Shown here: positions 8,651 to 19,728 of the stretch, in pieces
Layout of the letters: the number at the start of each line of letters is the position of its first letter
How positions within the stretch are numbered: position 1 is the first letter of the stretch
Source of the DNA: Verrucomicrobiaceae bacterium
Lineage (GTDB): Bacteria > Verrucomicrobiota > Verrucomicrobiia > Verrucomicrobiales > Akkermansiaceae
NCBI GenBank assembly: GCA_027486655.1
Contig: JAIXOR010000007.1
Coordinates: 1 to 64,000 of the forward strand
Direction of reading: 5' to 3'
Length of the DNA stretch: 64,000 nucleotides
Program-made: the position numbers and the translations under genes
The notes under the pieces: generated by a model
The model's input: the letters and a program-made list of their open reading frames with translations, nothing else
Told to the model about the DNA's origin: nothing
The model's database searches: none

Positions 8651-9592
8651 TCACAGGCCCCGCAGTTTTTTCTGCTCGGCGATCCAATCGCGGTCGCTGT
8701 CGGAGAGTTTGTTCTCGTGGGTTTTGCAACGGGTTCCGTCCGGCTCGATGAGGATGAGCGTGCCGTTCGAATAGTTGGCGAGGCGGGCGAAGACCTTGCG
8801 TCCCGAGCGGTCCGCCCACTCGCGGTAGCCTTTCTTTTCGAGGCCGGCGCGCCATTTCTGATAGGAGTTCTGGAACACGGCCTCGCCCTGCTTGATGAGG
8901 CCCCAGGTGAAGTCCGCCTGGCCGCGTTGATAGCCACGGTAGCGGCCGATCACGCTGCCGTCCGGGTGGACCAGGATGAGGGTGGGCTGGCCGAGCACCT
9001 TGTATTGCTTTTTGAGGCGGGTGACGTAGGTGCGGATGTCCACGCGCTTGGTTTCCTTTTCGTCGAGCGAGATGTCCGGGTCCTTGACCTGTTCATTGGC
9101 ATCCACCTTCAGGCGGACGAGGTGCTCGGTGGCCCAGCTCTCGAAGTCCGGCATGGAAAAGAGCTCCTGGTTGATGGCCTTGCACATCGGGCTGCTGCGT
9201 GAGTCGGTGAACCAGATGAGCAGCGGCCTGCCCTCACGGCCGGCACGTTTGCGGGCGATTGTTTCGCTTTGCTCCCAAGGCCCGCGGCGCTTCGGCTGCG
9301 AGGCGAGGATGTCCGAAAGCTCGGGGATCACGGCATCCGGGTTGTCGGGATCGGTGAAAACGATGTCCTGCTCGGGAGTGATCTGGATGGGGCCGGTCTG
9401 GCCCTGGGCGTTGCCACCCGGGACGACCGGGGTTCCCGGGTCTTCGGTGCGTGCGCGCATCTGCGGCGGGATGCCGGTGGATCCGAAAGGGCTGGGTTCC
9501 TGTTTGACGGGGACGGGCTTGCCGACGCCGAGCTTGGCGCAGGACGCGACGGAGGCGGCGATGAGAATGCAGCAGGCGGCGCGGGTTTTCAT
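8651..9592 (-). CDS. lipoprotein with thioredoxin-like and SHD1 domains
   Basis: 313 aa with a lipoprotein signal ending in the lipobox ASVASC (Cys18). After a Pro/Gln-rich linker, residues about 115-235 have a thioredoxin fold (PLLIWFTDSRSSPMCKAINQ), but the usual CXXC is SSPMC, with a single cysteine, so it is not a standard disulfide oxidoreductase. The C-terminal 60 residues (WADRSGRKVFARLANYS through LSDSDRDWI) match SHD1, a domain expanded in Planctomycetes and Verrucomicrobia. It is probably periplasmic. The helix-hairpin-helix gene lies 15 bp upstream on the same strand. Confidence 0.75.
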   Translation of the reverse strand: MKTRAACCILIAASVASCAKLGVGKPVPVKQEPSPFGSTGIPPQMRARTEDPGTPVVPGGNAQGQTGPIQITPEQDIVFTDPDNPDAVIPELSDILASQPKRRGPWEQSETIARKRAGREGRPLLIWFTDSRSSPMCKAINQELFSMPDFESWATEHLVRLKVDANEQVKDPDISLDEKETKRVDIRTYVTRLKKQYKVLGQPTLILVHPDGSVIGRYRGYQRGQADFTWGLIKQGEAVFQNSYQKWRAGLEKKGYREWADRSGRKVFARLANYSNGTLILIEPDGTRCKTHENKLSDSDRDWIAEQKKLRGL

Positions 9593-9607
9593 GGGGACAT
9601 CCGGGTT

Positions 9608-10660
9608 TCACTCCTTCAGCCGGACCGGCGTGCCGCAGTGGGTGCAGCGGAACCAGCGGAAGATGAGGATCTGGAAGCAGAGCGGGATCACATATCCGAG
9701 GCCCTTCAAATGGTGGGCCTTCACGTTCTTGCGGTGCGAGCGGTGCATGAAGAGTTTCTGACCGCAGATGCGGCAGCTTCCCTGCATGCCCCAGATCAAC
9801 CAGGCGATGCCGAAAAGTGGCAGTGAAACAGGCACCCAAAGCAGCCAGGAGGGCACCCAGGAGAAGGACCCCGGCATCTCCGCGGAACAAAGCAGAAGCG
9901 CGGCGGAAAGGATCGAGAGCGGGATCATCGCCGTGACCAGCAGCGTGACCAGGGCGCCGGTGTAGATCGATACGGGATGGCTGTGAAGCACGCCGCGGAT
10001 GTACCAACGGGAATTGGGATCCACGCCTTCATTGGTGGCGGAGCGGGGGGCGCGGATCAGCGCGACGCGGTCGTTTGCAGGGGAAGTCTTGACCGCCGCC
10101 ACTTTTTGGAGCGGGGCGCTCATGTCCTGGATCGAGCGGATCCGCGAAGTGTCGATTTCGAGTTTCTGGGATGTGCTGTCCGCGATCTGAACGTATCCGG
10201 ATGAGACGGGTGCCTTTGCCTGGCGGGATTTGGGAAGGCGCTCCTCCACGCGTACGTCGAGATCTCCGGAGTAGCGGTTCAAGAGGATCCCGGCGGGGAT
10301 GTCCGAGACCCCGAGTTGGTGGTCGACGAGCACCCGGGCGGGCAGGGGGATGGCAAAGGGCGCCGCGGCCAGCATGGAGACCACGTGTTGCACCTTCTCG
10401 TAGTCCACAGGCACCAGCGACGGACCGACGGATTCTTCCTTCACGCCGATGCGTTCGCGGGCGTGTTCGATCCACTTGCCGATGACTGCGTTTCCGGGAG
10501 GCCGTTTCGAGATCTTGAGGATCGAGTTCGCCCGCTTGAGCTCACGGGCAAGGTCATCCACGCCGACTTTGGACAGCGCCTCGGCATCATGGAAACCGGC
10601 TGCCTCAAGAAGCTCGAGGGAGGTTTTGCCAATTCCGGGGATGCTCAGGAGTTCGGACAT
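9608..10660 (-). CDS. membrane protein with N-terminal helix-hairpin-helix (DUF4332-like) domain
   Basis: 350 aa. It starts MSELLSIPGIGKTSLELLEAAG, a helix-hairpin-helix of the kind that recognises DNA or protein without sequence specificity. A polar middle follows, then two to three membrane segments (about 240-265, 275-298 and 325-340). Near the C-terminus there are two CXXC pairs (CRICGQ and CTHCGT), likely one zinc site. The combination of an HhH domain with a membrane and zinc-binding tail is uncharacterised. It lies upstream of the thioredoxin-SHD1 lipoprotein, with 15 bp between. Confidence 0.65.
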   Translation of the reverse strand: MSELLSIPGIGKTSLELLEAAGFHDAEALSKVGVDDLARELKRANSILKISKRPPGNAVIGKWIEHARERIGVKEESVGPSLVPVDYEKVQHVVSMLAAAPFAIPLPARVLVDHQLGVSDIPAGILLNRYSGDLDVRVEERLPKSRQAKAPVSSGYVQIADSTSQKLEIDTSRIRSIQDMSAPLQKVAAVKTSPANDRVALIRAPRSATNEGVDPNSRWYIRGVLHSHPVSIYTGALVTLLVTAMIPLSILSAALLLCSAEMPGSFSWVPSWLLWVPVSLPLFGIAWLIWGMQGSCRICGQKLFMHRSHRKNVKAHHLKGLGYVIPLCFQILIFRWFRCTHCGTPVRLKE

Positions 10661-10711
10661 GGTCGTCTGCCGCGGTGACAGTCTAGGGGGGACGGCGGGC
10701 TTGGCAAGCGG

Positions 10712-13387
<2,676 letters not shown>

Positions 13388-13522
13388 GGGGGCGGATGGA
13401 TGCCAGAGCGCCCGGGATTTGTCCAGCAAACCCAAAGGGCCCCGAGTAGCGGCCCCCTCCACGCCCTGGATCGGCGGATTTTCCGGTAACGATCCCGGAT
13501 TTCCGTGGTAGAACACCCGTGA

Positions 13523-14254
13523 ATGCCGGATTCCGCGGATCGACCCACCCTTTTCCTGACCACCCGCTGGACGATGGTCCGCGAGGCGGCCGCCATGGGA
13601 GACGAGGGGGCCTCGGCCGCGCTGGGCGACCTGTGCGCGATTTATTGGATGCCCCTTTACCGCTTCGCCCGCCGCCATGGCCACTCCCGGGAGGACGCCG
13701 AAGACCTGGTGCAGGGCTTCCTTGCCCGCATTGCCGACCCGCGGCGGCTCACCGGGCTGGATGCATCCAAGGGGCGCTTCCGGGCCTTTCTACTGACCTC
13801 GTTCAACCACTGGAGGCTCAACGAATGGAAACGTGGATGCCGCCTCAAACGCGGCGGCGGAGTCCCCACGCTGACTCTCGATTGGCAGGATGCGGAGGCC
13901 GGTTGCACATCCCCGCCCGCAGACGAGCAGAGCCCGGACAAACTTTACGACCGGGAATGGGCGCTCGCCCTGCTGGCGAAGGTGCTCGCCGACCTCGAAG
14001 CCGCCTCCGTCGCCGAGGGAAACGGGACCCAGTTCGATCAGCTCAAGACCTGCCTCACGGCCGACTCCACAAAAATCCCCTATCCGGAAATCGCCCGCAA
14101 CCTCGGCACCACCGAGGGCGCGGCACGCGTCGCCGTGCACCGACTGAGGAAACGCTACCGCCATCTCCTCACCGCTGAAATCTCGCGCACCCTTTCCAAC
14201 CCGGAGGCGCTCGAAGAGGAAATGCGCTCGCTTTTTGCCGCTTTGTCTACTTGA
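13523..14254 (+). CDS. ECF-type RNA polymerase sigma factor
   Basis: 243 aa starting MPDSADRPTLFLTTRWTMV; the LTTRWTMV start is typical of a sigma-factor group common in Verrucomicrobia and Acidobacteria. Region 2 is DLCAIYWMPLYRFARRHGHSREDAEDLVQGFLARI; region 4 is the helix-turn-helix PYPEIARNLGTTEGAARVAVHRLRKRYRHLL. It lies 54 bp upstream of a Ser/Thr kinase gene, the arrangement usual for this group, in which the kinase probably controls the sigma factor instead of an anti-sigma factor. The regulon is unknown. Confidence 0.9.
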   Translation: MPDSADRPTLFLTTRWTMVREAAAMGDEGASAALGDLCAIYWMPLYRFARRHGHSREDAEDLVQGFLARIADPRRLTGLDASKGRFRAFLLTSFNHWRLNEWKRGCRLKRGGGVPTLTLDWQDAEAGCTSPPADEQSPDKLYDREWALALLAKVLADLEAASVAEGNGTQFDQLKTCLTADSTKIPYPEIARNLGTTEGAARVAVHRLRKRYRHLLTAEISRTLSNPEALEEEMRSLFAALST

Positions 14255-14308
14255 TCGACTGTAACAAATCCAGCGAAACGAGGTTGGCATGAGGAGACGC
14301 AACACACC

Positions 14309-16630
14309 ATGAACCCCAAGCCTCCTTCCCCATGCTGCCCGGACTGCGGCGGCACCCTGCCCGTCGAATCTCCCCAGTCCCTCTGCCCCGCCTGCCTGAT
14401 GCGCCAGGCCCTGGCGTCCCGCACGCTCGTCGGTCTGGGCGATCCGCGGCCATGCGAGCCACCCCTCTCGCCGGAGGAGCTGGAACGGCACTTTCCGGGA
14501 TTCGACATCCTCGAATGCCTCGGCCGCGGTGGGATGGGCGTCGTTTACAAGGCACGGCAGAAGTCGCTGGACCGCATCGTCGCCATCAAGATCCTGCCGC
14601 CGGAACGCGTGGGCGAGGCGAGGTTTTCCGAACGCTTTGCCAGCGAGGCAGCCATGCTCGCCAAGCTCAGCCATCCGAACATTGTCACCGTGCACGATTT
14701 CGGAGTCTCTAACTCTCAACCCTCACCCCCCGACTCCCAACCACTCTATTTCATCGTGATGGAATACGTCGACGGCGTGAACCTCCGTGACCTGTTGCGC
14801 GAGGGGAAACTGGAGGCGAAACAAGCCCTCGCCATCATCCCGCCGATCTGCGACGCCCTGCAATACGCGCACGACAAGGGCATCGTCCACCGCGACATCA
14901 AGCCGGAGAATCTTTTGTTAGACAAGGACGGCCGCGTGAAGATCGCCGACTTCGGCATCGCCTCCCTCATGGGCACAGCTGGTGATATTGCAGGCACCCC
15001 GCCTTACATGGCTCCGGAGCAGAATGGAAAAACCACCGACCACCGCGCGGACATTTATGCCCTCGGCGTGGTGCTTTATGAAATGCTAACCGGGGAGCGA
15101 CCGGACAAGGAACTCATCGCACCATCACGGAAAGTGCAGATTGATGTGCGCCTCGATGAAGTGGTCCTACGCGCATTGGAGCGGAAACCCGAGCTGCGTT
15201 TCCAACAAGCCACGGCGTTGAAGACCAGCTTGGAAGTCATCGCAAATCAGGATGTCTCCGCGCAGCCTGACCCCAAGATGACATCGCATCCGGTGCCAAT
15301 GCCTTGGATCGGTTATGAATATCGATCCAGCAGGACTCTGTGTGGACTTCCCTTGCTGCATGTGGCAAACGGATTGGACCCCCTCACCGGCCAACCGCGC
15401 CAGGCACGAGGCATCATCGCGATCGGCGGTGTGGCCACCGGTTGGCTGGCGATGGGCGGCAGGGCCTATGGGGTGTGTGCTTTCGGCGGCATTGCGGTCG
15501 GTGTTCTGGCCTTGGGAGGTGTCGCCATCGGCATGGTGTCCGTTGGCGGATTGACCTTGGCACTGGTGATGGCGTTAGGAGGCATGGCAATCGCGCCCGT
15601 GGCATTGGGAGGGATGGCGATCGGTTATCTCGCCATGGGCGGGCAGGCGATTGGCGCGCATGTGGTGAATGGCTGCAATCCGGACACGGGCTGGCTTCAT
15701 CAATCTTATCGAGCCTATCAGACTTGGTTGTTCGGGGTGCTTGGTGCGATCTGGTTGTTTTTGTTGGCCTGTTCCACCTGCATCAGCGCCTGGGCGAAAT
15801 CGCGCGCGCTTGGCATAGATCCGTCTCACGCATCTGAGAAAAAACCAGGGCGTCGCGGCGAATGGGCGCTCGGTCTCTTCATCGGCGCGATTGCAGGTGT
15901 TCCGATGTTTCTGGGTTTCATGGGAGCACAAGAAGTGATGGCCATCTGCGGCTTGGCATTGTTGTTCTCATTGGTGTTGGGAGTGATGAGTTGGCGCTCC
16001 CAGTCGGGCAAGTTCGCTGCGCTTGCTTCAGGCTTGGCAGTCTTGCTTTTGGTCGTCTTCACGATCAACTATCTGACGCCTCGCACACCGCAGGTGCCAT
16101 ACGAAGATGATGGAAAGACCACCATGGATGCCACGGCTATCGAACGCGTGGTGCATGAAATGGAATCCGGCTTGGGAATCCGCTACAAACTCCTGCCGGT
16201 GCCCAATGGCGAAACGATTCCCCCTCCGGACTTCGAACGTGTTAGAGACCGGGCCACGGCCATCGCGCGCCGTCACTATCCGGATTTCAAGATCAGCATG
16301 GATGGAGACCGCTTCATCATGCAGCGGAACCTGCGCGAGTACGAAGTCCACAATCCTTCGAAGAGCGGCGACGTTTCCGCGGAGACCCACAAGGAAACCG
16401 GCCCCGCGGCGGATGGGTTCCGGCTCGTTCTGGTGCCTCTTGTGGAAGCTCCGGTTTCACAGGCCTTCCAGGCCGATGGGCAACAGATTCTCGATCGACC
16501 GTATTGGAAGAGCTTCGTCGATCACCGCTTCGAGCCCGGCAAAAACTCGGGAGTCTCGATGTTCTTCGACTTCGGCCCTGCGGTGAAGGAGGCGTTCCAG
16601 AGCGAGATGCTGCGCTTGCTGGAAAAATGA
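14309..16630 (+). CDS. membrane Ser/Thr protein kinase with N-terminal zinc ribbon and Gly-rich repeats
   Basis: 773 aa. An N-terminal zinc ribbon (CCPDCGG...CPACLM, about 7-31) precedes a PknB-type kinase: Gly loop GRGGMGVVYKA, VAIK lysine, HRDIKPENLLL catalytic loop, DFGIA and APEQ, all intact. Residues about 351-451 form a run of short GG-x-A-x-G-type units (GGVATGWLAMGG, GGIAVGVLALGG and others), then hydrophobic segments near 470-490 and 520-590, and a C-terminal soluble domain of unknown fold. It is probably a membrane signalling kinase acting with the adjacent sigma factor. Two in-frame or near-frame copies of the dispersed word lie inside (14915-14922, 16239-16246). Confidence 0.9.
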   Translation: MNPKPPSPCCPDCGGTLPVESPQSLCPACLMRQALASRTLVGLGDPRPCEPPLSPEELERHFPGFDILECLGRGGMGVVYKARQKSLDRIVAIKILPPERVGEARFSERFASEAAMLAKLSHPNIVTVHDFGVSNSQPSPPDSQPLYFIVMEYVDGVNLRDLLREGKLEAKQALAIIPPICDALQYAHDKGIVHRDIKPENLLLDKDGRVKIADFGIASLMGTAGDIAGTPPYMAPEQNGKTTDHRADIYALGVVLYEMLTGERPDKELIAPSRKVQIDVRLDEVVLRALERKPELRFQQATALKTSLEVIANQDVSAQPDPKMTSHPVPMPWIGYEYRSSRTLCGLPLLHVANGLDPLTGQPRQARGIIAIGGVATGWLAMGGRAYGVCAFGGIAVGVLALGGVAIGMVSVGGLTLALVMALGGMAIAPVALGGMAIGYLAMGGQAIGAHVVNGCNPDTGWLHQSYRAYQTWLFGVLGAIWLFLLACSTCISAWAKSRALGIDPSHASEKKPGRRGEWALGLFIGAIAGVPMFLGFMGAQEVMAICGLALLFSLVLGVMSWRSQSGKFAALASGLAVLLLVVFTINYLTPRTPQVPYEDDGKTTMDATAIERVVHEMESGLGIRYKLLPVPNGETIPPPDFERVRDRATAIARRHYPDFKISMDGDRFIMQRNLREYEVHNPSKSGDVSAETHKETGPAADGFRLVLVPLVEAPVSQAFQADGQQILDRPYWKSFVDHRFEPGKNSGVSMFFDFGPAVKEAFQSEMLRLLEK

Positions 16631-16657
16631 ATCTCCGCCGTCGGAAGGAAAAAACGC

Positions 16658-16718
16658 ACACTGAAGTGTGAACTCCGGACCATCATTCGGGCTTCCGGAG
16701 TTCAAGCTTCAGCTTGCT
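16658..16718. repeat. REP-like palindrome, copy 1
   Basis: A 61-bp element: a 26-bp left part, a 10-bp unique centre and a 25-bp right part. Left and right parts pair as a 19-bp imperfect stem (ctgaag....aactccgga against tccggagtt....cttcag) with two adjacent mismatches. Copy 2 at 17361-17421 is identical outside the 10-bp centre. It lies between the kinase stop codon and the RAYT start, so it may also act as a transcription terminator for the kinase gene. Confidence 0.9.
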
Positions 16719-16749
16719 CTTCGATAAGTAAACCGCTAGACGCTCGGTC

Positions 16750-17346
16750 ATGTATCGATGGAGAAAAATGACTCCGGATCAACGGCGGGAAACGCTCGCT
16801 CGCCGACGGCTTCAGCAACATCCGCAGCACAGTCCGCGTCATCACAAGGAAGGCAGAGGCCTCTACCTCATCACATCCACCTGCTACGAACACCAATCTT
16901 GGATCGGTGCAAGTGACGCGCGCATGGATCACTTCTCAGCCGAGTTATTGGAAGTGCTGGCCAACCACACGAAGCGGGTGGATGCGTGGGTGGTTCTTCC
17001 CAATCATTATCACGCGCTGGTCCTGACGGATTCTTGCCCGGCATTGTTGCATGAGCTCGGGAGGTTGCACGGGCGCTGCTCGTTCCGCTGGAACGGCGAG
17101 GATGAAACGCGCGGCAGGAAAGTCTGGTTCAACACCTTGGAAAGGCAGATTGCGGGTGATGCCCATCACATCGCCGCGATCCATTACGTCCATCATAACC
17201 CGGTGAAGCATGGATACGTGAAAAAGTGGGACGAATGGAAATGGTCGAGTGTGTCCGAGTATCTGGAGCGGCTCGGGCGCGAGGAAGTGGCGAGACGATG
17301 GAAAGAGTATCCGCTACTGAATTTCGGAGCCGGCTGGGACGACTGA
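16750..17346 (+). CDS. REP-associated tyrosine transposase (RAYT)
   Basis: 198 aa, start MYRWRKMTPDQRRETLARRR. It has the HUH motif HYH (residues 86-88, in LPNHYHALV) and a candidate catalytic Tyr146 in IHYVHHNPVKHG. It is flanked by two 61-bp REP palindromes, the expected substrate of this class. Leucine is encoded by TTA at residue 66 outside the dispersed word, unlike neighbouring genes, which fits acquired DNA. RAYTs are usually single-copy domesticated transposases that spread REP sequences. All key residues appear intact. Confidence 0.92.
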   Translation: MYRWRKMTPDQRRETLARRRLQQHPQHSPRHHKEGRGLYLITSTCYEHQSWIGASDARMDHFSAELLEVLANHTKRVDAWVVLPNHYHALVLTDSCPALLHELGRLHGRCSFRWNGEDETRGRKVWFNTLERQIAGDAHHIAAIHYVHHNPVKHGYVKKWDEWKWSSVSEYLERLGREEVARRWKEYPLLNFGAGWDD

Positions 17347-17360
17347 GCCCGGTACAAGGG

Positions 17361-17421
17361 ACACTGAAGTGTGAACTCCGGACCATGCATCGAACGTCCG
17401 GAGTTCAAGCTTCAGCTTGCT
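17361..17421. repeat. REP-like palindrome, copy 2
   Basis: A 61-bp element identical to the copy at 16658-16718 except for its 10-bp centre, and in the same orientation. It fills the space between the stop codons of RAYT (17346) and the convergent rimO (17424), so it probably also serves as a bidirectional terminator hairpin. Confidence 0.9.
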
Positions 17422-17423
17422 TC

Positions 17424-18824
17424 TTACCGCGCCGCGACGAGGTCGTAGCCGCGCCAGTCGCCGATGGTGATGTCTGCGAATTCGCCGACGGGCAGTGTTT
17501 CATCGACGATGACCGAGCCGTCGATTTCCGGGGCGTCCCATTGGGTGCGGGCGACGCCGGGTTCCTCGACGAGGACGCGGACCTGTTTGCCGACTTGGGC
17601 GGCGTTGGTTTCCGCGGCGATTTTCTGGAGTTCGCTCATGGCGCGGGACCAGCGGCTCTTGCGGGTGGCGTGGTGGAGGTGGCCGCCGAGCTTGTAGGCG
17701 CGGGTGCCTTCCTCCTTGGAGTATTGGAACACGCCTGCACGCTCGAAGCGGAACTCGCGGATGAATTCTAACAGCTCATTGAAATCGTCCTCCGTTTCTC
17801 CCGGGAAACCGACGATGAACGTCGTACGAATGCCGAGGCCGGGGATGCCGGCGCGCATGCGGCGGATGAGGTCGCGGATGTAGTCGCCGGTGGTGACGCG
17901 CTTCATCGCGTTGAGCATGTTGTCGGAAATGTGCTGGAGCGGGATGTCCACATACTTCGCCACCTTGTCGCACTCGGCGATGGTTTGGATGAGCTCGTCC
18001 GACCAGTGGGCGGGGTGGGTGTAGAGCAGGCGCACCCAGAAATCGCCCTCGATCGTGTTGATCTGGCGGAGCAGGGTGCAGAGCGAGTTGCCTTTCGAAG
18101 AATCCACGGGTGAGGACGGCTTCGGCCGTTCGCCTTCCCATTGGTCCATGCCGAAGTAGGTGGTGTCCTGGGAGATCAGATTGATTTCCTTCACGCCGGA
18201 TTTCACGAGGGCTTCCACTTCCTTGAAGACGGACTCCTGGGTGCGAGAGCGGTGCATGCCGCGGATCTTGGGGATGATGCAGAAGGTGCAGGTGTGGTTG
18301 CAGCCCTCGGCGATCTTCACGTAGGCGAAGTGGTCCGGCGTGAGGCGGATGCGCGGGGTGGAAAAGTCCGGAACGTATTGCGGCTTGAGCGTGACGAAGT
18401 CGCGCGGGTCCTCGGTGGCGGCGGGGCCTTCGGTTTTCTGCACCTCTGCGTCGTTCTTCTTGCCTAACAGGTTTTCGATGATCGGCGCGACCTTGGTGAT
18501 CTGATCGAGGCCGATGAAGGCATCCACTTCCGGCATGATGCCGGGCAGCTCGGTGGCGAAGCGTTGGGACAAACAGCCCGCGACGATGATTTTCTGGCGT
18601 TCGCGATCGGGGTCGGTTTTGCGGCCGTCCACCGCGCCGAAGATGGCGTCGATGGACTCCTTTTTCGCCATGTCGATGAACGAGCAGGTGTTGACGATGA
18701 GGACATCGGCGAGTTCCGGATCGGGCGTAAGGGACATGCCGGCCTGCGCGAGGTGGCCGATCATGACTTCCGAGTCGATCAGGTTTTTGGCGCAGCCGAG
18801 AGAGATGAGACCAACGGTTGTCAT
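17424..18824 (-). CDS. rimO: ribosomal protein uS12 methylthiotransferase RimO
   Basis: 466 aa from ATG at 18824 (MTTVGLISLGCAKNLIDSEV), the typical RimO N-terminus. The N-terminal UPF0004 domain holds three cysteines (GCAKN, NTCSF, AGCLSQR); the radical-SAM CX3CX2C is in AEGCNHTCTFCIIPKIRG. A C-terminal TRAM domain follows (KQVRVLVEEPGVARTQWDA). It methylthiolates the conserved Asp of ribosomal protein uS12 using two 4Fe-4S clusters. Two dispersed words lie in-frame, both encoding Leu-Leu (17767-17774, 18463-18470). Confidence 0.96.
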   Translation of the reverse strand: MTTVGLISLGCAKNLIDSEVMIGHLAQAGMSLTPDPELADVLIVNTCSFIDMAKKESIDAIFGAVDGRKTDPDRERQKIIVAGCLSQRFATELPGIMPEVDAFIGLDQITKVAPIIENLLGKKNDAEVQKTEGPAATEDPRDFVTLKPQYVPDFSTPRIRLTPDHFAYVKIAEGCNHTCTFCIIPKIRGMHRSRTQESVFKEVEALVKSGVKEINLISQDTTYFGMDQWEGERPKPSSPVDSSKGNSLCTLLRQINTIEGDFWVRLLYTHPAHWSDELIQTIAECDKVAKYVDIPLQHISDNMLNAMKRVTTGDYIRDLIRRMRAGIPGLGIRTTFIVGFPGETEDDFNELLEFIREFRFERAGVFQYSKEEGTRAYKLGGHLHHATRKSRWSRAMSELQKIAAETNAAQVGKQVRVLVEEPGVARTQWDAPEIDGSVIVDETLPVGEFADITIGDWRGYDLVAAR

Positions 18825-18840
18825 GGTAGATTTTGAAACG

Positions 18841-18909
18841 CTGAAATGCTGGAACGCTGAAATAGGAGAAAGCGGCGATGGAAGCAATTTCAGCTTCTCA
18901 GCATTTCAG
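18841..18909. repeat. imperfect inverted repeat with 23-nt arms
   Basis: Arms 18841-18863 and 18887-18909 pair as ctgaaatgctg-n4-gctgaaat against its complement, separated by 23 nt. A further ctgaaa unit sits next to it on the right. It fills the gap between the rimO start and the stop of the coiled-coil gene at 18929, so it could terminate that upstream gene or be a REP-like element unrelated in sequence to the RAYT-flanking repeats. Confidence 0.7.
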
Positions 18910-18928
18910 ATTTTCAGCGGTTACCGCC

Positions 18929-19591
18929 TCAGTATTGCGGAGGCAGGATGAGTTCGTCACCGACCTGGGGTTGGACGGGCCCGAAGCCGGGCAGGGGATT
19001 GGCGATGCCGCCCTCGGCGGAGACTTCGGAGACTTTGAGTTGGCCGAGGATGCCGGTCTTGCGGCGGATGGCGAGGATGGTGCCGACCTGGACCTGTTCG
19101 GGCATGGCGATGTCGAAGGTGATGAAGCCACCGTATTGGGCGTCTTCCACGTATTCCTTCACACGGCCCATGAGCAGGGCCTCGGCGATGAGGCGGGCGC
19201 GGCGGAGTTCGGCATCGCCTTTTTCGAGATCCCGCTGGCCGAGGAGGCCTTCCTCGTCCTGCTCGATTTTGGCGTCGCGTGCGGCCTTTTCCTCTTCGAT
19301 TTTGGCGAGGGCCGCCTTGTTGGCTTCCACTTGTGCCTTCATGGCCTCGATTTCCGCGGCGTTGGTGGCGGGGGTGGGCATGGCGGGGGCGGAGGCCTTG
19401 AGTTGTTGGATTTGTTTTTCCAACTGGAGTTTGTCGTGCTCCTGGCGGAGTTCGGAGACTTGTTTCTTGAGGCGCGCGATTTCGTCCGGCGGGGTGTTTT
19501 TCACACCGGTGTTCATGCCCTGCCAGGACACCGCGAGGGCGCCAAGCAGCAGCGCGACGGTGGCGCCCAGGAGAAGTTTCATCGTGTCCAT
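18929..19591 (-). CDS. membrane-anchored coiled-coil protein, unknown function
   Basis: 220 aa from ATG at 19591 (MDTMKLLLGATVALLLGALAV); ATG at 19582 is an alternative. One N-terminal membrane segment is followed by a long coiled coil (about 35-140, rich in Lys, Glu and Gln) and a C-terminal beta domain (YGGFITFDIAMPEQVQVGT through VGDELILPPQY) that resembles the barrel part of envelope proteins. It is probably periplasmic and anchored in the inner membrane. No family is recognised with confidence. Confidence 0.6.
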   Translation of the reverse strand: MDTMKLLLGATVALLLGALAVSWQGMNTGVKNTPPDEIARLKKQVSELRQEHDKLQLEKQIQQLKASAPAMPTPATNAAEIEAMKAQVEANKAALAKIEEEKAARDAKIEQDEEGLLGQRDLEKGDAELRRARLIAEALLMGRVKEYVEDAQYGGFITFDIAMPEQVQVGTILAIRRKTGILGQLKVSEVSAEGGIANPLPGFGPVQPQVGDELILPPQY

Positions 19592-19728
19592 GGGCCAGAC
19601 GGTGGCTGGGCGGGCGGCGGATGTCAACGCGGCGCGGTGTCCGTTGCTGCCGGGCTTGGACGGGCGAAGCGCGGGGCTGCGGGTGTTTTCGGTTTCGGAA
19701 TCGGCCCGGGCAGTCCTAGGATGGGCGC

